Source of the DNA: CAVVYA01 sp963752345
Lineage (GTDB): Bacteria; Pseudomonadota; Alphaproteobacteria; SMXQ01
Assembly (NCBI GenBank): GCA_963752345.1
Contig: CAVVYA010000011.1
Location: forward strand, 33,770 to 97,769
Length of the DNA stretch: 64,000 nucleotides
Reading direction: 5' to 3'
The position numbers and the translations under genes are program-made. The notes below the pieces were generated by a model. It made no database searches. It had not been told where the DNA came from and saw only the letters and a program-made list of their open reading frames with translations. Shown piece by piece: positions 18,054 through 28,619 of the stretch (its first letter is position 1; each line of letters starts with the position of its first letter).

Positions 18054-18476
18054 TTAGGCGCGGTCGGCGTTGTCCTTGACGCGGATGACCACGTCGACGC
18101 GACGGACGGAGGTGCCGGCCGGCGGCTCGGGCAGGCTGGCGATGGTCACCGACTTGCCCTCGATGTCCTGCAGATGATTGCTGTCTTCGAAGAAAAAATG
18201 GTGGTGCTCGCTGACATTGGTGTCGAAATACGAGCGGCCTGCATCGACGACGATCTCCTTGAGGAGACCCGCCTCGGTGAATTGGTGCAGCGTGTTGTAG
18301 ACCGTGGCGAGCGACACGCGGATGCCCGCGGTCTGCGCCTGGCTGTGCAGCTGCTCGGCCGTGAGGTGGCAGTCGCCCGCCTCGGCCAGCAGTTTGGCGA
18401 GGGCCAGACGCTGACGGGTTGGGCGCAGCCCGACGTCCTTCAAGCGGTCAATCACGCGGCTGAACGGCCGATCCAT
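18054..18476 (-). CDS. irr: Iron response regulator Irr (Fur superfamily)
   Basis: Irr is a Fur-family DNA-binding protein that senses haem/iron status in Rhizobiales. The recognition region reads LRPTRQRLALAKLL, followed by VSLATVYNTLHQFTEAGLL; the His-rich SEHHHFF at about 92-98 is the conserved haem-binding HHH of Irr. The length of 140 residues fits the shorter Irr proteins. The N-terminus (MDRPFSRVIDRL) lacks the GCPW haem regulatory motif of the Bradyrhizobium protein, so haem-triggered degradation may differ. Its own promoter region has CTAGG-N6-CCTAG just upstream. Confidence 0.9.
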   Translation of the reverse strand: MDRPFSRVIDRLKDVGLRPTRQRLALAKLLAEAGDCHLTAEQLHSQAQTAGIRVSLATVYNTLHQFTEAGLLKEIVVDAGRSYFDTNVSEHHHFFFEDSNHLQDIEGKSVTIASLPEPPAGTSVRRVDVVIRVKDNADRA

Positions 18477-18610
18477 AAAAAGCTCCCGACTAGGTTGGAC
18501 CCTAGGACCGTCTTATATAGGCCGGTCTGACGCGCAATTAAAGTAGAAAAAACAGGGTATTTGCGCCCGTTCTGGAACCACTAAAAGTCGCAGTCGGGCG
18601 CATGGGACCA

Positions 18611-20012
<1,402 letters not shown>

Positions 20013-20135
20013 GCCTGCGCTCCATCATACAATCGTCCCGTCCTGCGCAGCCCGACAGAAGCTACGAACATGGCAAAGCGCTGCCCGCGCCAGACCCCTT
20101 GGTCCGTCCGCGGCCGCGCCAACTCTTTCTATATA

Positions 20136-20149
20136 TGAACGCTCATTCA
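20136..20149. promoter_or_regulatory. Possible TetR-type operator in the promoter region of the flavin oxidoreductase
   Basis: TGAACGCTCATTCA is an imperfect palindrome (10 of 14 positions symmetric) in an A+T-rich patch TATATATGAAC, about 125 bases upstream of the oxidoreductase start at 20012. TetR-family sites often have this TGAA...TTCA form. No regulator gene is beside it, so this is weak. Confidence 0.25.
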
Positions 20150-20212
20150 AAAAGGCGAATCGGCGGCTCGCCCTGATACCCTAAGCTTGCGTGGCGACAA
20201 AGGCTTTTCTCG

Positions 20213-20955
20213 TCAATCGGCGGGGCCGGGCGGGGCCAAGCCTGCAAGAATCCGGTCGGGAACGTCCGAGAACACGCCATCGATGCCGTCCGCGAGCAAA
20301 GCGCGCGCCTGGACCGGATCGTTCACCGTGTAGACGAGCAGGCGCAGGCCCGCGTCATGAACCGCCGTGGCCAAAGCCCGGTCGGCGCAGCGCGCCTGCA
20401 CATGCAGGCTGACGCAGCCGAGCGTTTCGGCGGTCGTCCGCCAGTCGCGGCCCGGCGCATCGCGCAGCAGCGCGCGCGGCAGAAAGGGCGCCGCGCCATG
20501 CGCCGCATAGAGCGCCGCCGGCGAGAAGCTGGAGATCAGCAGGTCGAGACCGTGCTTACGGCGCGCCTGTTCGCAGGCGACCGCGGCAAGCGCGCCGGTG
20601 ACCGGCGCGTTCGGTCCGGCTCCGCCTTGACCTCCACATTGGCGCCCAGTCCGAGGTCGGCGAGCAGCTCGAGCACCTCGGCCAGGCTCGGCACGCCGGC
20701 GCCGTCGCCCGGATCGAGCGCGGCGAGTTCGGTGATCGTGTGATCGGCGACGCGACCCTGGCCATTGGTCGTGCGTTCGAGCGTCGCGTCATGAATGACG
20801 GCGAGCCCGCCGTTGGCGGCGAGCCGCACGTCGAATTCGACCCAGCGGCAGCCGAGCGCGCGCGCCTTGCGAAACCCCGCGCGCGTGTTCTCCGGCGCGT
20901 GCGCCGCCGCGCCGCGATGGCCGATGACTGGGGGAATGATCAGGGAGTCGGACAT
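20213..20955 (-). CDS. Glycerophosphodiester phosphodiesterase (frame interrupted)
   Basis: This enzyme hydrolyses glycerophosphodiesters to glycerol-3-phosphate and an alcohol. The catalytic motif is HRGAAAHAPENT, with EFDVRLAANGGLAVIHDATLE following. The frame then shifts near 20605, and the C-terminal half ends VYTVNDPVQARALLADGIDG and FSDVPDRIL. The length is about 247 residues after repair. There is no obvious signal peptide, so it is probably cytoplasmic (UgpQ-like). It is on the same strand as the preceding oxidoreductase but separated by 200 bases. Confidence 0.87.
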
Positions 20956-21039
20956 ATGCACCTGAATCCGTAACGCGGAGCATGAGTAGGGCCATACTCG
21001 TCGCGGGTCCCACGGTATCGAGAACAGCCCGAGATTACA

Positions 21040-21160
21040 CCTCCCCCTTGATGGGGGAGGAGGCGCGCGCAGCGCGCGGGTGGGGGTGATGTGCGTAAGG
21101 TGTGTCTGATGAGTGGCAGTGTACACCCCCACCCCGGCCCTCCCCCATCAAGGGGGAGGG
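21040..21160. repeat. Nested palindromic intergenic element, copy 2
   Basis: CCTCCCCC/GGGGGAGG (21040-21047 and 21053-21060) and CCCTCCCCC/GGGGGAGGG (21138-21146 and 21152-21160) enclose an inner pair around GGTGGGGGTG and CACCCCCACC. It is the same family as 15125-15214 and fills most of the gap between the glycerophosphodiesterase and pnp. Confidence 0.7.
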
Positions 21161-21186
21161 AGCACAAGAAATCATTTCGTCATCCC

Positions 21187-21217
21187 AAAAAAAAAGGGGA
21201 GGTTGCCCTCCCCTTTT
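21187..21217 (-). terminator. Rho-independent terminator of pnp
   Basis: On the minus strand an 11-base perfect stem AAAAGGGGAGG/CCTCCCCTTTT (plus 21207-21217 and 21192-21202) with a 4-base loop is followed by a run of nine T (plus A 21187-21195). It ends the rimP-nusA-infB-rbfA-truB-rpsO-pnp block. Confidence 0.92.
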
Positions 21218-21238
21218 CGATCTTGCGGATCGTGGCGG

Positions 21239-23383
21239 TTATTCCGCCGCGGGCTGGCCGGATCGCTCCGGCCTTCTCCTGCGGGATTTCCTCGCCGGTC
21301 TCCTGGTTCACGGCCTTCATGCTGAGGCGGACCTTGCCGCGCTCGTCGACGCCGAGCACCTTGACCTTTACCTGATCGCCTTCGTTGACCACGTCGCTCA
21401 CCTTCGCGACGCGGCGCGGCGCCAGCTCGCTGATGTGGACGAGGCCGTCGCGGGCGCCGAGGAAGTTCACGAAGGCGCCGAAATCGACGACCTTCACGAC
21501 CTTGCCCGGATAGATCATGCCGACTTCCGGCTCCGCGACGATGCCCTTGATCCAGGCGATCGCCTTGTCGGCGGCTTCGCTGTCGACCGCGGCGACCTTG
21601 ATCGTGCCATCGTCCTCGATGTCGATCTTGGCGCCGGTCTGCTCGGTGATCTCGCGGATCACCTTGCCGCCCGTGCCGATGACTTCGCGGATCTTATCCT
21701 TCGGGATGCTGAAGGTGGTGATGCGCGGCGCGTTGGAGGATACGCCCTCGCGCGCGCCGGCGATCGCCTTGCCCATCTCGCCCAGGATATGGATGCGGCC
21801 GCCTTTCGCCTGATCCAGGGCGATGCGCATGATCTCCTCGGTGATCGAGGTGATCTTGATGTCCATCTGCAGCGCGGTGATGCCCTTCTCGCTGCCCGCC
21901 ACCTTGAAGTCCATGTCGCCGAGGTGATCCTCGTCGCCGAGAATGTCGGACAGCACGGCGAAGCGCTCGCCTTCCTTGATCAGGCCCATGGCGATGCCCG
22001 CCACCGGGCTGGTCAGCGGCACGCCCGCATCCATCAGGGAGAGCGACGAGCCGCAGACCGTCGCCATCGAGGACGAGCCGTTCGATTCGGTGACTTCCGA
22101 GACGACGCGGATGGTGTAGGGGAACGCGTCCTTGGCCGGCAGCATCGGACGGATGGCGCGCCACGCGAGCTTGCCATGGCCGACTTCGCGCCGGCCGGGA
22201 CCGCCCATGCGGCCCGTCTCGCCCACCGAGTAGGGCGGGAAGTTGTAGTGCAGCATGAAGTGCTCGCGGTAATCGCCCTCGAGCGCGTCGATGATCTGCT
22301 CGTCCTGGCCGGTGCCGAGCGTGGCAACCACCAGGGCCTGGGTCTCGCCGCGGGTGAACAGGGCCGAGCCGTGGGCGCGCGGCAGGATGCCGACTTCGCG
22401 AGATGATCGGACGCACCGTCTTGCCGTCGCGGCCGTCGATGCGCTTGCCGGTATCGAGGATGGCGTTGCGCACGATGTCCTTCTCGAGCTCCTTGAACAG
22501 CTTCTTGATCAGCTCGGGCTCGAAATCTTCCGCGATCATCTTCTCGAGCGCCGGCGTTCTTCACGGCGTCGATCTTGTTGCGGCGCGTCTGCTTGTCCAT
22601 CTCGCGATAGGCGGCGCGCAGATCGGCCTCGGCCAGCTCGCGCAGGCGCTTCTCGGTGCGCTCGGCGGCTTCCGGCTTCGGCGGCAGAACGCGCGGCTCC
22701 TTCGCCGCCTGCTCGGCCAGGCCGATGATCGCGTCGATCACCGGCTGGAACCGCGATGGCCGAACATGACCGCGCCGAGCATCAGCTCCTCGGTCAGCTC
22801 CTTGGCTTCGGATTCGACCATCAGCACGCCTTCCTGGGTGCCGGCGACGACGAGGTCGAGGCTCGATTCCGGCAGCTTGTCGATCTGCGGATTGAGCACG
22901 TACTCGCCGTTGATGTAGCCGACGCGCGCGGCGGCGATCGGGCCCATGAAGGGAATGCCCGAGATCGTCAGCGCGGCCGAGGCGCCGATCATGGCGACGA
23001 TGTCCGGATCGTTCTCCAGGTCATGGGAGATGACCGTGCAGACGACCTGGGTCTCGTTGCGGAACAGCGGGTGGAACAGCGGGCGGATCGGGCGGTCGAT
23101 CAGGCGGGAGGAGAGAACCTCCTTCTCGGTCGGCCGGCCTTCGCGCTTGAAGAAGCCGCCGGGGATCTTGCCGGCGGCGAAACTCTTTTCCTGGTAGTTG
23201 ACCGTCAGCGGGAAGAAATCGATCCCGGCCTTCGGCTCCTTCGCGGCGACCGCGGTGCAGAGCACGACGGTTTCGCCATAGGTCGACGAGCACGGCGCCG
23301 TCGGCCTGGCGGGCGATATGGCCGGTTTCCAGGATGAGCTTGCGCCCGCCCCAGATGATTTCCTTCTTGACGATATTGAACAT
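21239..23383 (-). CDS. pnp: Polyribonucleotide nucleotidyltransferase (PNPase), frames interrupted
   Basis: PNPase degrades RNA 3'-5' with phosphate. Two RNase PH-like domains are visible: TVNYQEKSFAAGKIPGGFFK in the first, DEQIIDALEGDYREHFMLHY and AGSEKGITALQMDIK in the second. The C-terminus has a KH motif VIGTGGKVIREI and an S1 domain (GKVVKVVDFGAFV). At least five shifts break the frame (near 23284, 22745, 22549, 22398 and 21270). Three of them are repaired by removing one base; the last restores a natural SERSGQPAAE C-terminus. The start MFNIVKKEIIWGG is at 23383. Essential-type gene; treat as intact. Confidence 0.9.
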
Positions 23384-23410
23384 TGATTCTTCCTTCCGAC
23401 CTTCCACGAC

Positions 23411-23454
23411 GTCCCGCCGCCCTCGGCGGGACGCCCCGCGGGTCGAGCCCGCGG
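23411..23454. other. Two GC-rich hairpins between rpsO and pnp, possible RNase III processing region
   Basis: GTCCCGCCG/CGGCGGGAC (23411-23419 and 23424-23432) and CCGCGGG/CCCGCGG (23436-23442 and 23448-23454) are perfect stems in the 87-base rpsO-pnp spacer. In E. coli a stem-loop here is cut by RNase III, which lets PNPase autoregulate. The position is the same, but the processing is inferred. Confidence 0.55.
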
Positions 23455-23470
23455 CATCACGGCCTGCGCC

Positions 23471-23740
23471 TCAGCGGCGCAGGCCAAGACGCTTGATGAT
23501 CTCGGAATAGCGCGCATCGCTCTTCTTCTTGAGATAATCGAGCAGCCGGCGGCGCTTGCCGACCATCATGAGCAGGCCGCGCCGCGAATGATAATCGTGG
23601 CTGTGTGTTTTGAGATGTTCGGTCAGGTTGTTGATCCGCTCGCTGAGGATCGCGACCTGGACTTCAGGCGAACCGGTGTCGCCCTGCTTGGTGGCATATT
23701 CTCCGATGAGCGCGGTCTTGCGCTCGGCAGCGATCGACAT
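23471..23740 (-). CDS. rpsO: 30S ribosomal protein S15
   Basis: This 89-residue protein carries the S15 pattern: LIGEYATKQGDTGSPEVQVA, LTEHLKTHSHDYHSRRGLL, VGKRRRLLDYL and YSEIIKRLGLRR at the end. S15 binds 16S rRNA early in 30S assembly. The frame is intact. It lies between truB and pnp in the standard order. Confidence 0.97.
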   Translation of the reverse strand: MSIAAERKTALIGEYATKQGDTGSPEVQVAILSERINNLTEHLKTHSHDYHSRRGLLMMVGKRRRLLDYLKKKSDARYSEIIKRLGLRR

Positions 23741-23755
23741 CGATCTCTCCTTCGA

Positions 23756-24683
23756 TCAGAGGTTTAAAACTCGCACCGGACGCAACAGGTCCCCGTCCAG
23801 ACGGACCAGCGCCACGGGCTTTGCCGCCGGCGGTCGCGTAGGCGACCGGCGCCTTCGGGAAGTGGCCGGGACGCAGGGGTACCGGTGCGGAGCGCCTGCA
23901 CGGACTGGCCCAGCCTCAGGCGGGCAGCCTCGATTCGGTCAGGGCCAGCGCCGGGATGTCGTCCAGCGCGGTCTCGACCGGGAGCAGGTGCTCCAGAAGC
24001 GGCGGGACTATGCCCGAGGTGCCTCCAGCTTATCCAGGGAAATCGCGGCCTCGACGCCGAAGGGGCCGACCCTCGTGCGGCGCAGCGCGGCGACATAGCC
24101 CACCGTGCCGAGCGCCTGCGCGAGATCGCGGCCGAGGGAGCGGACATAGAGGCCCTTGCCGCAGGCGACCTCGAAAACGGCGCTGGTCGGGTCGGGCATC
24201 GTCGAGCCAGTCCAGCTGCGTCGAACCGTGACCTGGCGCGGGCCGAGCTCGACCGCCTCGCCGGCGCGGGCGAGCTCATAGGCGCGCTCGCCTCTGACCT
24301 TGATGGCCGAGAAGGCCGGCGGCACCTGCTCGATGGCGCCGGTGAAGCGCGGCAGCGCGGCCGCGATCGCGGCGCGCGTCGGCCGCAGCGTCGCGAGGTC
24401 GCGGTCACCTCGCCCTCGGCGTCGTCGGTCGCGCGCGCCTCGCCCCAGCGCACGGTGAAGCGGTAGATCTTCTCGCCGTCCATGGCGTAGGCGACGGTCT
24501 TGGTCGCCTCGCCGACGGCGAGCGGCAGGATGCCGCGTCGCCGAGCGGATCGAGCGTGCCGCCATGGCCGACCTTGCGGCGTGCCGAGCGCGCGGCGGGC
24601 GGCGCTGACCACCCGGGCCGAGGAGATCCCGGGCGGCTTGTCGATGACCAGCCAGCCGCTGGGTCCGATGGTCGCCTGGGCAT
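23756..24683 (-). CDS. truB: tRNA pseudouridine(55) synthase TruB (frames interrupted)
   Basis: TruB makes pseudouridine-55 in the T-loop of tRNAs. The catalytic-Asp motif is KVGHGGTLDPLG. GWLVIDKPPGISSARVV opens the domain and ATKTVAYAMDGEKIYRF follows; later LPRFTGAIEQVPPAFSAIKV, RSLGRDLAQALGTVGYVAA and RLRLGQSVQALRTGTP are in other frames. Several shifts occur (near 24630, 24560, 24400, 24010 and 23830). The stop at 23756 gives a natural C-terminal LLRPVRVLNL. The start near 24683 is 8 bases after the rbfA stop, but the exact codon is uncertain. Confidence 0.85.
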
Positions 24684-24692
24684 GGCGCGCGG

Positions 24693-25167
24693 TCAGGGCG
24701 ACCGTCGCTCTCCTCGCTGTCCGTGTCGCCGTCGCAGCCGCTCGCCGGCGTGCGGCATCGAGGTCGCGCGCCACGTCGGGCTGATGCAGCAGGCCGGTGA
24801 TCTTCTCGGCATAGTCGAACGAGGTGTCGGCCTCGAAGTGAGGCTCGGGCACCGCGCGCAGCTTGACCGCGCGGGCGATCTGGCCGCGCAGGTAGGGCGC
24901 CGCGCGGCGCAGCGCCGGCGACCACGTCCGCCGACGTTCGCGCCGCCCAGCGGCATGACGAAGGCGGTGGCGTTCTTGAGGTCCGGGACTGACCCGCACC
25001 TCGGTGACGGTGATCGAGACGTCCTGCAGCACCGGGTCGCGGAAATGGGCGCGCTCGATGATCTGGGCCAGGGCGTGGCGCAGCTCCTCGCCGACGCGCA
25101 GCTGGCGCTGGCTCGGACCCGCGGCCGGGTCACCATAGCCGGAATGGGCAGACGAACGGCGTTTCAT
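24693..25167 (-). CDS. rbfA: Ribosome-binding factor A (frames interrupted)
   Basis: RbfA binds the 5' end of 16S rRNA during 30S maturation. The start MKRRSSAHSGYGDPAAGPSQ is followed by QLRVGEELRHALAQII and DPVLQDVSITVTEVRVSP, then, in another frame, LKNATAFVMPLGG and ALRRAAPYLRGQIARAVKLR, with FDYAEKITGLLHQ near the end. About three shifts break it (near 24985, 24915 and 24750). The leading Arg/Ser-rich extension is common in alphaproteobacteria. It lies between infB and truB, the expected position. Confidence 0.85.
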
Positions 25168-25235
25168 GACGGACTCCGCCGGCAGGCTGGATTCAGGGGC
25201 GAGGGATGCGGGCGGGCGAGGCGCGGCCGCGCGGA

Positions 25236-27886
25236 CTACAGCGTGCGCGCGACTTCCTCGATCTCGAAGCACTCGATCACGTCGCCCGGCTGGATGTCCT
25301 GGTAGTTCTCGAAGGCCATGCCGCATTCGTAGCCCTCCTTGACCTCGCGGACCTCGTCCTTGAAGCGCCGCAGCGTCTTGAGCGTGCCTTCGTGGATGAC
25401 GACGTTGTCGCGCAGCAGGCGCACCTTGGCGCCGCGCTTGACCATGCCCTCGGTGACCATGCAGCCGGCGACCTTGCCGACCTTGGTGATGTTGAAGACC
25501 TCGCGGATCTCGGCGTTGCCGAGGAAGTTCTCGCGCTTGGTCGGCGAGAGCATGCCCGGTGAGGCCGGCTTTGATGTCGTCGGTCAGGTCGTAGATGATC
25601 GAGTAGTAGCGGATCTCCACGCCGTCGCGCTGCGCCATGTCGCGCGCCTGCGGGTTGGCGCGCACGTTGAAGCCGATGATCAGCGCGTTCGACGCCTCGC
25701 CAGGGTGACGTCGGATTCGTTGATGCCGCCGACCGCGGCATGCAGCACGCGCACCGCGACTTCCTCGGTCGCCGAGCTTCTCCAGGCTGCCGACGATGGC
25801 CTCGACCGAGCCCTGCACGTCGGCCTTGACGACGACGGGCAGCTCCTTGGCCGCGCCCGCCGCGATCGTCGAGAACATCTGCTCGACGCGTGCCGCGCAC
25901 GCCGGCCGACACGCGGACGTCGCGCGTTGCGGCGCTGGCGGAAGTCGGTGACCTCGCGGGCGCGCTCTCGTTGTCGACGACGGCGAAATCGTCGCCGGCC
26001 GACGGCGCGCCCTGGAGGCCGAGCACCTCGACCGGCAGTCGCCGGGCCGGCGCGACTTCACCTTCTTGCCGTGGTCGTCGATCAGGGCGCGCACGCGGCC
26101 CCATTCGGCGCCGGCGACGAAGATGTCGCCGAGCTTGAGCGTGCCGCGCTGCACCAGCACGGTGGCGACCGCGCCGCGGCCGCGCTCGAGCTTGGCCTCG
26201 ATGACGACGCCTTCGGCGGCGCGGTTCGGGTTGGCGCGCAGCTCGAGCACTTCGGCCTGCAGCAGGATCGCTTCCTCGAGCTTGTCGAGGTTCTGGCCGG
26301 TCTTGGCCGAGACCTCGACCGCCAGCACGTCGCCGCCCATCTCCTCGACGACGATCTCGTGCTGCAGCAGCTCCTGGCGGACGCGCTGCGGATTGGCGTC
26401 GGGCTTGTCGATCTTGTTGATCGCGACGATGATCGGCACGTCGGCCGCCTTGGCGTGGTGGATCGCCTCGACGGTCTGCGGCATGATGCCGTCGTCGGCG
26501 GCGACCACCAGCACGACGATGTCGGTGACCTTGGCGCCGCGCGCGCGCATCGCGGTGAAGGCCTCGTGGCCCGGCGTGTCGAGGAAGGTGATGCGCGGCG
26601 CCCGACTTCATCTGCACCTGATAGGCGCCGATGTGCTGGGTGATGCCGCCGGCCTCGTGGGCGGCGACGTCGGTCTTGCGCAGCGCGTCGAGCAGCGAGG
26701 TCTTGCCGTGGTCGACGTGGCCCATGACGGTGACGACCGGCGGGCGCGGCTCGAGCGCGTCGTCGATCGTCGGCCTCGCCCTTGAGGCCGACCTCGACGT
26801 CGGCGGCGCTGACGCGCTTCGCCTTGTGGCCGAACTCGGCGACGATCAGCTCGGCGGTGTCGGCGTCGATCGGTCTGGTTGATCGTCGCCATCACGCCCA
26901 TGCGCATCAGCGCCTTGATCACGTCGGCGGAGCGCTCGGCCATGCGGTTGGCCAGCTCCTGCACGGTGATGGTCTCGGGAATCACGACGTCGCGCGCGAA
27001 CTTGACGATCTCGCCCTGCGACTGGCCCTGCATGCAGGCGCTTCTCGCGCTCGCGCGGCGCGCGCACCGAGGCGAGGCTGCGCATGCGCTCGCCGGCGTC
27101 GTCGTCGAGCGCGCGTGGTGATGGTGAGCTTGCCGCGGCGGCGGTCGGCGTCGGCTTGGCGACCGTGAGGCCGGGGCGGCGCGGCGCGACCTTGCCGACG
27201 CCGGGCCGCTTGGCGCGCTTCGCCTCGGCTGTCCTCGTCCTCGCTCTTCCTCGGCCGGCTTCGCCGGGACGGCGGCCGTCAGCTTCGGCCTTGGCGGCCT
27301 CGGCGGCGCCGGCGGCGGGCTTCGCTTCGGCGGTCTGCGGCGCGGGTCTCGGCGGCGCGGCGCTCGGCGCTCGGCGGCGACGGCTTGAAGGCCTGCTTCG
27401 GCGATGCGGCGCGCGGCGTTCGCCTCTTCGGCCTTGCGCTGCGCGGCGGCGGCGCCTCGTCCTCGACGCTTGCCGGCGGCGATCTTCTTCCTGGACGACG
27501 CGGCGCCTGCTCGTCGGCGCGGATCGCGCCCTGCAGCGCGCGGGCGCGCGCCGCCTTTTCTTCTTCGGTCAGCGTGCGGATGCCGGCGCGCGGCGGCGGC
27601 GGCTTCGGCTTCGAGCGCTGCGGGCGCGGCGTCTCGCGGGCGCTCTGCGCCTCGGCGGCGGCGGCCATCTCTTTGAAGCCGGGCTTCACCTCGGTCATGC
27701 TGCCGCCTTCGCCCGGCGCGAAGGTGCGCTTCTTGCGCACCTCGACGGTCACCGCCTTGGAGCGGCCGTGCGAGAAGCTCTGCCGGATCTGGCCGGTCTC
27801 GACGGTCTTCTTGAGCTCGAGCCGACCGGGCCGCGACAGCGTCAGCGGCTTTTTCCGCATCTCATCTCTTTGGTCGTGTCCGTCAT
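25236..27886 (-). CDS. infB: Translation initiation factor IF-2 (many frame interruptions)
   Basis: IF-2 is a GTPase that places initiator tRNA on the 30S subunit. It has a long Ala/Lys/Arg-rich N-terminal region, then VKFARDVVIPETITVQELAN (IF2 N domain), the G domain with GHVDHGKTSLLDALRKTD and NKIDKPDANP, and a C-terminus SPTKRENFLGNAEIREVFNI ending EEVARTL. About nine shifts occur; those near 25770, 26600, 26768 and 26871 are repaired by removing one G/C. The start MTDTTKE overlaps the upstream stop by ATGA. The low-complexity N-terminal part is too scrambled to reconstruct. Treat as intact. Confidence 0.88.
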
Positions 27887-28619
27887 ACGTCTTCAACTTT
27901 CCTCAAACCTGAACTGGCCGTGCCTTCGGGCGAAGGCCGCAACCCAGCCAGCCGATGTGCGGCTTGCAAAAATTCGCGCGCCAGCCGGCCATCGGCCAGC
28001 GCGACATGAACCACGGCGCCCGTGCCGAACGCGGCGCCGATTTCGGCCGAGTCCAGGACGTCGACCAGCGGCTGGTCCGGCGCCAGATGACGCAGCTTGT
28101 CGCGTCCGCCGGCGGCGCCGTCCGCGCCGCGACCAGCGACGCCGCTTGCGGCGCGGCCGCGCGAACGATCGCGCAGAAAAGCACGCACCTGTTCGTAGCC
28201 CATCACCGCCTGGCCGGCGCGGCGCGCCAGGCCGAGCATGTCGCAGCAGCGCTTGGGCGAGCATGCGCTCCAGCCGGTCGGCCAGATCGGGCGCCACTGT
28301 AACCGATTCCTTGGCGGCGCGGGCAAACGCCGCGCCAAGCCGGGTCTTCTCCAGGACCTCGCGGTCGGGGCTGAGCCACAGGCCGCGGCCCGGCAGGTTG
28401 CCCTCGAGATCGGGAACGACGCTGCGGTCGGGCGCCGACCACGAAGCGCACGAGCTCCTCGCGCGCCTTGCTCTCGCCGGTGGCGATGCAGCGGCGCTCG
28501 TTGGCCAGCGCGCGGCGGGCGCGGATGCCCGGACGCTGCGAACGGCGCGGCTTGTCGGCCGCCGTGCGTTGCCGCCCGGCTTTCGCCGCCTGCTCGTCCG
28601 CTGGTGCAATTCCCATCAT
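27883..28619 (-). CDS. YlxR/DUF448 protein with C-terminal L7Ae-like domain (frames interrupted)
   Basis: This is the RNA-binding protein usually found between nusA and infB. The N-terminal YlxR part has the ERRCIATGESKAREELVRFV motif, EGNLPGRGLWLSPDREVLE and the helical KESVTVAPDLADRLERML. After a further shift the second half reads LGLARRAGQAVMGYEQVRAF, an L7Ae/ribosomal eL30-like start, ending FLQAAHRLAGL. Alphaproteobacteria commonly fuse these two domains. It starts by an ATGA overlap with the nusA stop and ends by an ATGA overlap with infB. Shifts lie near 28430 and 28255. Confidence 0.82.

Noticed and set aside
23764..26550. One 928-residue frame that looks like an infB-rbfA-truB fusion
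   Set aside because: It is a chain of pieces of three genes joined because shifts happened to remove stops; each gene has its own expected start and end.
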